64,000 nt of DNA from PLanc-01 sp034678485. Lineage in GTDB: Bacteria; Planctomycetota; Phycisphaerae; Sedimentisphaerales; Anaerobacaceae. The position numbers and the translations under genes are program-made. The notes below the pieces were generated by a model. The model was not told the DNA's origin. It was given only the letters and a program-made list of their open reading frames with translations, and searched no databases. Below, piece by piece: positions 51,099-59,218 of this stretch. The stretch covers positions 4,230-68,229 of the forward strand of contig JAXDBU010000105.1 of the NCBI GenBank assembly GCA_034678485.1, written 5' to 3'. The first letter of the stretch is position 1. Every line of letters begins with the position of its first letter.

Positions 51099-53735
51099 TT
51101 AAGGGTAGGACGGCGTTGTCCTCGCGAGACGAAAGCCCTGACTGTTGCTGCGGTCGGCCGGCGAGCCAAAGTCGCGACGCGCCGACCGGCAGTCCCAGGG
51201 GTAACGACCCCAACTGCCGCCCCGGTAGACGCGGTAGACGCCCGAAGGAAAACCAAGCGCATCGGTCACCGATCCGCCAGTATACGCCGCGTACCAGTCC
51301 TGGCACCATTCCCACACATTGCCGTGCATGTCATACAAACCCCAGGCATTCGGCCTCTTCTGACCCACGGGGTGCGTCTTGTAGCCACTATTGCTGTCGT
51401 ACCATGCGTGTTCCCCGAGACCGGAATCGCTGTCTCCAAAGCCGTACGCACCCGTACTTCCCGCACGGCACGCGTACTCCCACTCCGTCTCCGTCGGCAG
51501 GCGATACTCCACCCCCTCCTTGGCGCTGAGTTTCCGACAGAATTCGACCGCGTCATTCCAGGAGATACTCTCAACAGGCAGATCATCCCCCTTGAATTTG
51601 CCTGGATTAGTCCCCATCACCGCCTGCCACTGGCGCTGCGTGACCTCGTGCATCCCCAGGTAATACCCCTTGGTCAATCTGACGCGATGCTGCGTTTCGT
51701 CACCGCGCCGGTTTCTTTCCGTACTCGGACTGCCCATCATGAACTCGCCGGCCGGCATCCACACCATCTTCATCCCGATGGAGTTCGTGATCGCGCGGAC
51801 GGGATCGGACTTTCCCGAAGGCACTGCAGCCGGCGTCTCCGTGCGGATCGGCTCAGGCACGGTCGCTGGTGCTCTTGTACCAGTCTCCGTTTGCGGAATA
51901 GGTATTGCCGCTGGATGACTTGTGTCTGAGAATATCGTAGAGGGCTGGGGAGCCTGCACGGGTGTTGCTGGCCGGCGGTTGGCATCCCTCCCTGCGGCAG
52001 AAGAACGGCCAGTGCGGTCTGGGGTTATCGGGCGTGCCCCACGACCTCGAAACTGCCAAATCAAGACGATGCAGATCCCTGCAACTGCCATGACGCTGAA
52101 CCAGGCCGTGAGCTTCATCGCCTGCTTGCGCGTAGCCTGTCGTTCCTGCTCCAGGAGCAACTGCGCCTCGCGTTCCTTCCGCTCCTTACGCTCACGGACC
52201 TTCCCTGGGATCTGGCCCAGGCGCTCGCGGAAGGCCTGCTCTTCCAGACTGAGTTCAATCAACCGCTTCAGCGGGGCCTCCGCTTCCTCATAGCGCTCTT
52301 GCCGCCAAGCCTCCTCGACCTTCTGTGTCAACTCAGGGATCTCTTTGCGAACCTGTTCCGCCTTCGCGATGATCTGACCGGCTCGGTCGTCGTCGGAGTC
52401 CAGCTCTAGCGCCGATCGGGCCAAGTCTATTGCTTCTTCATACCGTTTCTGCGCGAGGCTTTTGTCGGCGGCCTGGGTCAGTTCCAACACGCGTTTCCGT
52501 GTCGGTACATCATCGCCGCAGTGGGGGCAGTACTTGCCGCCGAGGGGGGTCTCGCCCTTGCACTTCGGACAGGGCTCCGTCAGCTTGCCCCGGCAACCTG
52601 TGCAGAACCGCGCGTCCTTGGCGTTGACTGCGCCGCACTTGGGGCAGACGATGCCCTGGGCGAGGATGTCGGAGATCGCCGCAGAGTCAGCACCACCGAT
52701 CTTCTCCAGAGCCGCCAAGACAGCCTGGGCATCGGCAGGGCGAGCGGGCGGATCGTCCTCCAGGCACGAGAAGATCACCTTCCGAAGCGGTGCAGGGACC
52801 AGCACCTCCCGTACCACCGCCGGCGTCCTGCCTGTGGCCATCTGGTACAGGGTTGCGCCGAAGCTGTAGAGATCGGCCTTCGGTCCCGCGTTCTTGGCGT
52901 CGCGGCGCTGCTCGGGCGCCACATAGTACGGCGTGCCCATCCCTACACCGGTCATGGAAAGCTCCAGGCCGCCCTCCATCCGCGCCAAGCCAAAATCGGC
53001 GATCTTGGCCACCCCGTCGGAAAGCAGGATATTGGCCGGTTTGAGGTCGCGGTGCACGACGCCGCGAGCGTGTGCATGCGCCAGACCGCGAAGGATTTCC
53101 CGGCTGCGTTCGACCGCGTCCCCAACCCCCAGCGGTCCTTTCTGCGAGATCAGGTCGGCCAGGCTGCCGCCGGTGACGTATTCCATCGCGATAAAGTAGC
53201 CCCAATGCCTGTCCAAGTCTGCATCGTAGACCTGCACGATGTTCGGATGGCTGAGCTGGGCGATTGAGTGGGCCTCACGACGAAGGCGTTCCAGCATCGC
53301 CTGATCCCGCTGGAACTGCCGCGAAAGCACCTTTAGCGCCACCTGGCGGGGCAGGCGAAGGTCCTGCGCCAGGAACACCGTGCCCATACCCCCGGCGCCG
53401 AGCGCACGGATCACCTTGTAGCGGCCACCCACGGTCTCGCCTTCGGGAATGGCCTGCAAGGGGCCGCCGGGAATCACGGTGGCCACATCGCCCAGAGACA
53501 GTTCCTCCGGCGCCGGTGCCGGCCGATCCGCCCGGATCGTCTGGAGGTCGCCGAGTGAATCCGGATCGACGCTGTCCTGCTGCGGCCGGGGCGGACCCTG
53601 GATGGTCTTCTGGCCGCTGAGCGTTTCGGATTCGCGAGTCGGCGGACGCGGGGTCTGCGAATCCAGATCCGAACCGCAATGGATGCAGAACTGCACACCA
53701 TCGACATTCTCTTTGCCGCACTTGCCACAGTACAT
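51099..53735 (-). CDS. Ser/Thr kinase with zinc ribbons, TM helix and FGE-sulfatase-like domain
   Basis: This 878-residue protein has an N-terminal zinc ribbon (YCGKCGKENVDGVQFCIHCG), a kinase at about 100-350 (RALGAGGMGTVFLAQD, HRDLKPANILL, IADFGLARME), double zinc ribbons (CPKCGAVNAKDARFCTGCRG, CPKCKGETPLGGKYCPHCG), a helical region at about 415-520 (QKRYEEAIDLARSALELD), a membrane helix (about 540) and a C-terminal FGE-like domain (GEFMMGSPSTERNRR, HEVTQRQWQAVMGTNPGKF) ending FRLARTTPSYP. This end is nearly identical in pattern to those of the kinases at 45.3 and 62.2 kb. It is directly downstream of the Vps4-like gene. Confidence 0.92.
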   Translation of the reverse strand: MYCGKCGKENVDGVQFCIHCGSDLDSQTPRPPTRESETLSGQKTIQGPPRPQQDSVDPDSLGDLQTIRADRPAPAPEELSLGDVATVIPGGPLQAIPEGETVGGRYKVIRALGAGGMGTVFLAQDLRLPRQVALKVLSRQFQRDQAMLERLRREAHSIAQLSHPNIVQVYDADLDRHWGYFIAMEYVTGGSLADLISQKGPLGVGDAVERSREILRGLAHAHARGVVHRDLKPANILLSDGVAKIADFGLARMEGGLELSMTGVGMGTPYYVAPEQRRDAKNAGPKADLYSFGATLYQMATGRTPAVVREVLVPAPLRKVIFSCLEDDPPARPADAQAVLAALEKIGGADSAAISDILAQGIVCPKCGAVNAKDARFCTGCRGKLTEPCPKCKGETPLGGKYCPHCGDDVPTRKRVLELTQAADKSLAQKRYEEAIDLARSALELDSDDDRAGQIIAKAEQVRKEIPELTQKVEEAWRQERYEEAEAPLKRLIELSLEEQAFRERLGQIPGKVRERKERKEREAQLLLEQERQATRKQAMKLTAWFSVMAVAGICIVLIWQFRGRGARPITPDRTGRSSAAGRDANRRPATPVQAPQPSTIFSDTSHPAAIPIPQTETGTRAPATVPEPIRTETPAAVPSGKSDPVRAITNSIGMKMVWMPAGEFMMGSPSTERNRRGDETQHRVRLTKGYYLGMHEVTQRQWQAVMGTNPGKFKGDDLPVESISWNDAVEFCRKLSAKEGVEYRLPTETEWEYACRAGSTGAYGFGDSDSGLGEHAWYDSNSGYKTHPVGQKRPNAWGLYDMHGNVWEWCQDWYAAYTGGSVTDALGFPSGVYRVYRGGSWGRYPWDCRSARRDFGSPADRSNSQGFRLARTTPSYP

Positions 53736-53738
53736 GTG

Positions 53739-54917
53739 CTATCTTTCTCCCCATTGTCCATACCGGGTCAACTCCTGCTCGCCTGTTATGGGTCGCATCT
53801 GGGAGAGAACACCCTCCAAGTCGGACACGGCGATGGCCTCGGTCTTCAACGTGTAGTTTTGGAGAGCTTGTTTCCCCTGCTCGGCAACGCCGGCGAGGTC
53901 GGGATTGGCACGGGAGATCATCAGGCGGACCAGCTCCTTGCAGATCTGCTCGATCTCTCGTCCGCTGTAGCCTTCGGTGCGGGCCGCGAAGTTGTCGAGA
54001 CTGCCTGCGACTTTGTAGCCCTTCTTCGTCAGGTGCAGCTCGAAGATCCGCTTCCTTGCTTCGGCCTGGGGCAGGGCCACGCAGGCCAACTTGCCGAATC
54101 GAGAGAGGATCGCCTCGTCAATCAGCCAAGGCTTGTTTGTAGCCGCGACGACGAGGACGAGCTTGTCGCTGCTCTTGCTCTCGAAACCGTCCATGCAGGT
54201 GAGCAGTTCGGTGAGGACCCGCCGCTCGGCCCCGCTGCTGTCGCCGTCCCGGTCGGCGACGAGGGACTCGAAGTCGTCGAGGAAGACCACCGACGGGCTC
54301 ATTCGCTCGGCCAGGTCGAAGATCGCGTCGATCAGCTTGGACGATTCGCCAAAGTACTTGCTGAGCATGTCGCTGACCTTGCAGGAGAAGAAGGTCGCCT
54401 CCAGCCCTTTCGAGATCGCGGCGGCGATGAGGGTCTTGCCTGTTCCCGGCGGGCCATAGAGCAGGAGATTCGCCGCCTTCGGCAGGCCGACGCCCTCCGG
54501 CCGCTTGGCAAGCGAGAGCGCATAGGACTCCTTCACGAACCGCTTGATGTCCTCCAGGCCTGCGATGTCGTCCCAACTGACCTTGGCCTGTCGGATCAGG
54601 CTCCGAGCATTCTCCAGATAGCTGTTCTCGTCAGCCGTGGCCTCCGAGTCGCCGCTGGCCTCCCGGACGCCGACTTCGGAGCCGGGGATCTTGCCCTGCC
54701 GCAACTGCTCTGCGTAGCCCGCCAGCTTCTCCGCGTCGGCGAGCCTCTTCTTCTTGACCTCGGCACTGGCAGCGCTGTCGGCGTACTGCCTCATCAGCTT
54801 CGCCGCCTGGGCATAGGCCGCTGCCGCCTTGGCCAGGTCCCCGCCTTCTGCCAGCTTCCGCGCCTTGGCCAGCACATTCTCCAACCGATCTCCCAACACA
54901 CCACTCAAATCCACCAT
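53739..54917 (-). CDS. Vps4-like AAA ATPase with MIT-like N-terminus (variant Walker B)
   Basis: This 392-residue protein has residues 10-75 predicted as a three-helix MIT-like domain (NVLAKARKLAEGGDLAKAAA, KLMRQYADSAA, LADAEKLAGYAEQLRQGK), then a linker and an AAA module of Vps4 type: VSWDDIAGLEDIKRF, GPPGTGKT (155-162), FFSCKVSDMLSKYFGESSKL, Walker B VVFLDDFES (210-218), AATNKPW (sensor 1, Asn261) and LSRFGK (Arg finger). The catalytic Glu of Walker B is replaced by Asp215, and only one Arg precedes the phenylalanine of the finger. The start at 54917 sits 2 bp after the previous stop (TGACAATG). Predicted to disassemble ESCRT-III-like polymers. Confidence 0.88.
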   Translation of the reverse strand: MVDLSGVLGDRLENVLAKARKLAEGGDLAKAAAAYAQAAKLMRQYADSAASAEVKKKRLADAEKLAGYAEQLRQGKIPGSEVGVREASGDSEATADENSYLENARSLIRQAKVSWDDIAGLEDIKRFVKESYALSLAKRPEGVGLPKAANLLLYGPPGTGKTLIAAAISKGLEATFFSCKVSDMLSKYFGESSKLIDAIFDLAERMSPSVVFLDDFESLVADRDGDSSGAERRVLTELLTCMDGFESKSSDKLVLVVAATNKPWLIDEAILSRFGKLACVALPQAEARKRIFELHLTKKGYKVAGSLDNFAARTEGYSGREIEQICKELVRLMISRANPDLAGVAEQGKQALQNYTLKTEAIAVSDLEGVLSQMRPITGEQELTRYGQWGER

Positions 54918-54919
54918 TG

Positions 54920-57040
54920 TCATCCCTTCCCATTGGACAGCTTGCGTGCCCAGATCATGCTCAGAAAACGGTCGATCAGACCGGATGATATGAAAAGGTC
55001 GACGGCTCTCTCCGTATCTGCTCTCCAATCTCCCCACAGAGCAACCGCTCTCTCTCCGTGCTCAATGTCGTGTTGAACCCTGGCGGTCCCTTCAGCAATC
55101 GGATCGAGTCGTAGCTTATCCGTCAGATCAGCCGTGACCTTGTTGACAGCATGTCCGCCCACCGAGATCAGCGGACACATCAGCCACCGCTTGTCTTCAA
55201 TAAGCGCGCCGTCCGTCACAACACAGGCAAATTCCAGATCTCTGTCGGAACCTCGCTTGTCGATTTCCTGCTTGAGTCTCAGCGCAATGAGACCATCGTA
55301 TATCTGGCAGAGGACCCCAGAGCCGACGGCAATGATGATGCTCTTGCGGCAATCAGGACGCGGCTCTGCAATTAGTTGACAGACATCAACCGGACATCTG
55401 GGATGCTTGTACGTCGGCTCATACTGCTGAACGTATTTGAACAACTCCTTGGCTTCAAGAACCTCAAGTCTTTCCCAGTGGGCCATCGCCCGTTCGAATA
55501 CTGCCGCCAGCTCCACTCCCGTCAGGCGAAGATCGTCAAACGCCGCCCGCACTCCCATGCCAACCACCAAACCCAGCCCTCCGAAGCGAATATCGCTATC
55601 GTCGACAGTGAGCGCATGGCAATCATTCACAAAAATGTGCATCCTCCCCGCCTTTCGCGCTATCAGGAGGAGATTCTCCGCGTCGCCACGTCTGACATGG
55701 GCAAGCCGATCATTACACCCAAGATCAGACCACCTTCCTTGCCAACGCTTCGATATGTTGACAACACCTTTCCCGTTAAGAAGGAACTGATAGTAGTCTC
55801 CCGGATACCGGTCCCCAAATTCGAAGCCGAACCACTGGTCGTGAGGCCCATCCAGCTTTCTGATGCGCGCCTCTGCCACGAATTCCGTCATCTTGGGCAA
55901 TGCGGCAATCTCCTGTCCCAGATAGTCCTCAGGCCGGGCCGCCATTACGTAGGCTCCATCCTCAATACTGGTCACACCGCCAGGAGCTTCGCCAACGTAG
56001 AGACCGAAGGTGTCCGACATGAAGTCAATGTGCTGGGAGAAGGTGCTGAGGTTCAGCGTCTTCACATCCACGATCCGCATCGGTTCATCGAGTGGCCTTC
56101 CACCCGTCTGCCCCAGAGACGTCTCTGAAACGTCCGCCCGTCCAGCGATGGCCTCTCCCCCTGCAGTTGACGGCGTTCTGCTTCGCCCAGCCAGCAACTC
56201 CACCAGTTCACCCGCGCTGTTTGGCCGATGACAAGGGTCTTTCCCAAGAGATCGCAGAAGCGCAGAACTCACGCAGGAATTCACATCCTCCAAAGGAGGA
56301 GCTTCTTTGAGCCGTATTTGTTCGCGGAGATCACCAGTATGAAATGGAGGATGCCCCACCATGCACTCGTATAGGACCGCGGCGAGCGAATAGATGTCCA
56401 TACTGGCAGCGGGGGGTTGGCCGCGGAGTTGTTCGGGACTCATGTAGGGAAGCGTGCCGGAGGTCTCCTGGCCAGTGACGCGCGTGAGGCTGTCCTTCAT
56501 CTCCCGGGCAATGCCGAAATCGAGAATCTTCGCGACGCCGTGACTGTCGATCATGATGTTCGAGGGCTTCAAATCGCGATGTAGCACAGGCGGCTCCAGG
56601 CTGTGCGCGTAGTCCAGGCCCGCGGCAATCTGCCCGGCGATTGGCAACAGTTCCTCCAAGGTCAGTCTTTCACCATCCCGTTCGGCCAGAAGTTGATCCA
56701 GCGTCCTGCCCTCGATGTACTCCATGACGAGGAACTTCTGATGGCCGTCGGTATGCAGGTCATGCAGACGGACGATGTTGGGGTGGCTGAGCTTGCGGGC
56801 AATCTGGGCTTCTCTCACGAGCCCCTTGATCGCGCGGGGATTGCCCGCCAGCGTGGGCGGAATGAATTTGATCGCAACCTTCGCATTGTCCAGTTCCGCA
56901 TCCTCCGCCAGGTAGACCATCCCCATGCCGCCCTCGCCGAGCTTGCGGATAATCTTATACCGTCCGCCCAGCAGTTTGCCTTCCGGCCCGCCGGGTATCG
57001 TCGACGAACTGTCCAACGTATCGAAATCGTCTCGATTCAT
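54920..57040 (-). CDS. Ser/Thr kinase with concanavalin-like domain and unknown C-terminal domain
   Basis: This 706-residue protein has a kinase at about 28-290 (KLGEGGMGMVYLAED, HRDLKPSNIMI, ILDFGIAREM). Residues about 330-510 show a LamG/concanavalin-like, DUF1080-type beta sandwich (FVAEARIRKLDGPHDQWFGF, YYQFLLNGKGVVNISKRWQG, FGGLGLVVGMGVRAAFDDLR). Residues 510-706 form an unrecognised alpha/beta domain (HPRCPVDVCQLIAEPRPDCR, SIIIAVGSGVLCQIYDGL, SVGGHAVNKVTADLTDKLRL). There is no membrane helix, unlike its sisters. The stop is 2 bp from the Vps4-like start, indicating coupling. Confidence 0.88.
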   Translation of the reverse strand: MNRDDFDTLDSSSTIPGGPEGKLLGGRYKIIRKLGEGGMGMVYLAEDAELDNAKVAIKFIPPTLAGNPRAIKGLVREAQIARKLSHPNIVRLHDLHTDGHQKFLVMEYIEGRTLDQLLAERDGERLTLEELLPIAGQIAAGLDYAHSLEPPVLHRDLKPSNIMIDSHGVAKILDFGIAREMKDSLTRVTGQETSGTLPYMSPEQLRGQPPAASMDIYSLAAVLYECMVGHPPFHTGDLREQIRLKEAPPLEDVNSCVSSALLRSLGKDPCHRPNSAGELVELLAGRSRTPSTAGGEAIAGRADVSETSLGQTGGRPLDEPMRIVDVKTLNLSTFSQHIDFMSDTFGLYVGEAPGGVTSIEDGAYVMAARPEDYLGQEIAALPKMTEFVAEARIRKLDGPHDQWFGFEFGDRYPGDYYQFLLNGKGVVNISKRWQGRWSDLGCNDRLAHVRRGDAENLLLIARKAGRMHIFVNDCHALTVDDSDIRFGGLGLVVGMGVRAAFDDLRLTGVELAAVFERAMAHWERLEVLEAKELFKYVQQYEPTYKHPRCPVDVCQLIAEPRPDCRKSIIIAVGSGVLCQIYDGLIALRLKQEIDKRGSDRDLEFACVVTDGALIEDKRWLMCPLISVGGHAVNKVTADLTDKLRLDPIAEGTARVQHDIEHGERAVALWGDWRADTERAVDLFISSGLIDRFLSMIWARKLSNGKG

Positions 57041-57094
57041 CGCTGCCCTTGTCCCTTTGCCCTCTGTGCCTTTGTGCCTTTGCCCCTTCCCCTC

Positions 57095-57724
57095 TCACGC
57101 CTGCTCAGGTTCCTCTTTGTCCTGCTCTGGGGTCTTGAAGACGTTCTTGTCGATGTTCTCCCAGGCGGATTCGGTGAGTTCCTCCTCGCCGGCTTCTTCC
57201 ATGGCCGCGACGATCTTCTGGATGTCGGGATCGACCGCCTCGGTTTCCGCATCCTCCTCTCCGAGTATATCCAGGAGCCGTTTTGACTGGGCGTCGCCCT
57301 GTTTGCTCTTGACCTTCATGTCGAGCATGAACTGCTCGAGCTGCTCGGGCTCGACCGAGCCGATCACGCCCCAAAGGCCTTCGGATTTGAGCAGCTTCTC
57401 CCGGCGCTTGATCTGCGAGAGTTTGCCCGTGACGAGGATCTGGCGGCTGACGATATTGCTGGCCTTGACCACATCCTTGGCTTCATCGTCCACCTGCTTG
57501 ATCTGGACGGCGAGGGCTTGTTTCTCCAGGGCGCTCTTCTTCTTACGGCCCTCCTCGAACAGGGCCCGCTTCTTCGCCTCCAGGTCGTTGACCTGCTTGA
57601 TGAATCCCTCCTGGACGGTTTGCAGGCGGATCTTCTCGTCCTCGAGCTGATTCGTAGTCATCTTCTCGATGGCGGAGAGCTTCCCGCCGAACAGTCCCGT
57701 CAATTTCCCAACGAAATTCTTCAT
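57095..57724 (-). CDS. Coiled-coil protein, possible second ESCRT-III/PspA-like factor
   Basis: This 209-residue protein begins MKNFVGKLTGLFGGKLSAIE, an amphipathic start, followed by a long basic helical hairpin (NQLEDEKIRLQTVQEGFIKQ, ALFEEGRKKKSALEKQALAV, QIKQVDDEAKDVVKASNIVS, QIKRREKLLKSEGLW), then FMLDMKVKSKQGDAQSKRLL and an acidic C-terminus. The domain order (hairpin, short helices, acidic tail) is that of Snf7/PspA superfamily proteins, but the sequence is too diverged to be sure. The start at 57724 is 2 bp after the previous stop (TGACTATG). Confidence 0.65.
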   Translation of the reverse strand: MKNFVGKLTGLFGGKLSAIEKMTTNQLEDEKIRLQTVQEGFIKQVNDLEAKKRALFEEGRKKKSALEKQALAVQIKQVDDEAKDVVKASNIVSRQILVTGKLSQIKRREKLLKSEGLWGVIGSVEPEQLEQFMLDMKVKSKQGDAQSKRLLDILGEEDAETEAVDPDIQKIVAAMEEAGEEELTESAWENIDKNVFKTPEQDKEEPEQA

Positions 57725-57726
57725 AG

Positions 57727-58506
57727 TCACGTTCTCCTTTTCACAACCGGGCCTACCCCTCGGACTGTGGTCAATTTCAAATCCGCAGATTCCTGGCAGA
57801 GGTTCGTCGCCACGTCTTTTACGAATGCCACGCCAAGACCCCTGGCCTCGGCGATCTTCTCGAGGTTGGCAAAATCCTGCACAACCACCGCCTTTTGTAT
57901 CTCATCTCGGCACACCTGCCTGCGTTCCTCCAGCGTCAGGCCGCAGAAATACTGAATATGCTGTCGAACGCCCGCGTCCTTCGCATCCCAGAAGAGCGTC
58001 ACAATCTCGGGACCTACGAGCACCGGATGGACCCAGGCGGACGCCCACCCGGAGCCGGGCGGATCGTTTCTCACGAATTGTCTCGCGTCTTCGCTCCACC
58101 CGACCGGACTGAACAGGCCCAACAGGGACCCGCAGCGATTCCGCGTCGCGGTGTCCGTCTCCTCGGAGAGGATTCGATGGAGTTCCATGAGCGACAGCGG
58201 CTCATCGTCCGTGTCCTCCTGGACAAAGCGCTCCAGCCGGAGCACGACCCTGGCCGTCAGCACGACTCGCTCGGTCCGCTTGCCGAACAGACCGGATCTG
58301 CCGTCGATCTGAATCGTCACGTTCTTGCCCAGCGGGTACTTCGCCTCCAGCTCGCGCCGCAGGACTGCGCCTTTTGTCAAATCCCGCAGTTGGCTGACAC
58401 AGTCCTCACTGCGCATGGCGCCGGCGCCCGGCGTGCCGCAAACGTTGTCTCTGAATCGCGTGATGAATCGCTCTTCCGCCAGCTTCACCGTCTCGGTGTT
58501 GGACAT
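57727..58506 (-). CDS. Hypothetical protein in ESCRT-like operon
   Basis: This 259-residue soluble protein contains GKNVTIQIDGRSGLFGKRTE and RVVLTARVVLRLERFVQED, a basic, beta-rich block, then SGWASAWVHPVLVGPEIVTL and a helical C-terminus (LTLEERRQVCRDEIQKAVVV, EKIAEARGLGVAF). I do not recognise a family. It ends 2 bp before the coiled-coil gene, so the two are probably co-translated and functionally linked. Confidence 0.65.
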   Translation of the reverse strand: MSNTETVKLAEERFITRFRDNVCGTPGAGAMRSEDCVSQLRDLTKGAVLRRELEAKYPLGKNVTIQIDGRSGLFGKRTERVVLTARVVLRLERFVQEDTDDEPLSLMELHRILSEETDTATRNRCGSLLGLFSPVGWSEDARQFVRNDPPGSGWASAWVHPVLVGPEIVTLFWDAKDAGVRQHIQYFCGLTLEERRQVCRDEIQKAVVVQDFANLEKIAEARGLGVAFVKDVATNLCQESADLKLTTVRGVGPVVKRRT

Positions 58507-58590
58507 CTGAACCTCAAGCCTGGGTTTCGAAACTCCGGACCGTTGCGCCGCGTGCATGCCAACCGTCTCGGCACGCAGACGAGCGGCTTG

Positions 58591-59109
58591 TCACCCTGAA
58601 CCTGCCATGTTTTCAACGCGGAACCGTTCCATCTCGCCTGCTATGCGGATGATGCCGGCCGCCGCACAGAGGAACGCCAGGACCCCGACGATACCCGTCG
58701 TCCACGTGCAGCGAAACGCCATGAGGGCAAAGGCCATCAGCCCGCCCGCGCCTGCGTAGGCGAGAATCAGCACGGCGTTGGTCACGTTCGACTCGCGAGC
58801 CAATGCCCAGCGGATCACAGGCGCCCCCGCCAGGCAGAGCAATCCGTATCCGACGGACCAGTAGATCGCCCGCAACAGGGGATGGGTCCCTGTCACAGCG
58901 GTGGTGATCGGCCCCATGTCGCTCTCAGGCTGCTGCACCGCGGAATTCGGATCGGACGCGTCGTTCTTCCACAGGGCGGAGGAAAGCGGCAGGGCAGGGA
59001 GCTTCTGCGAGAGCATTCCGACGAACGAATACGCGTGGACGGCGCCGTACACCAGCAACGCAGTCAGTGCGTAACGGGCCTTGCAGATCGCCAGTATCGA
59101 CCTCAACAT
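58591..59109 (-). CDS. Membrane protein of unknown function (four TM)
   Basis: This 172-residue protein starts MLRSILAICKARYALTALLV behind GGGGAGG. Hydrophobic segments are at about 12-33, 82-102, 108-130 and 135-155, with a polar periplasmic loop between the first two (SALWKNDASDPNSAVQQPES). No catalytic motif is seen. Its position within the kinase/AAA run suggests a membrane partner; this is inference only. Confidence 0.65.
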   Translation of the reverse strand: MLRSILAICKARYALTALLVYGAVHAYSFVGMLSQKLPALPLSSALWKNDASDPNSAVQQPESDMGPITTAVTGTHPLLRAIYWSVGYGLLCLAGAPVIRWALARESNVTNAVLILAYAGAGGLMAFALMAFRCTWTTGIVGVLAFLCAAAGIIRIAGEMERFRVENMAGSG

Positions 59110-59218
59110 AACTCAAGCCTCCCCTGTCGAGCCGTCCGAAGGGACCCGATCCTTACAGAATCCTGCGTCGAGAGCCGGGGTGTCCGGCATCGGCGAGACA
59201 TGCTCCGTGCACCCTGTT

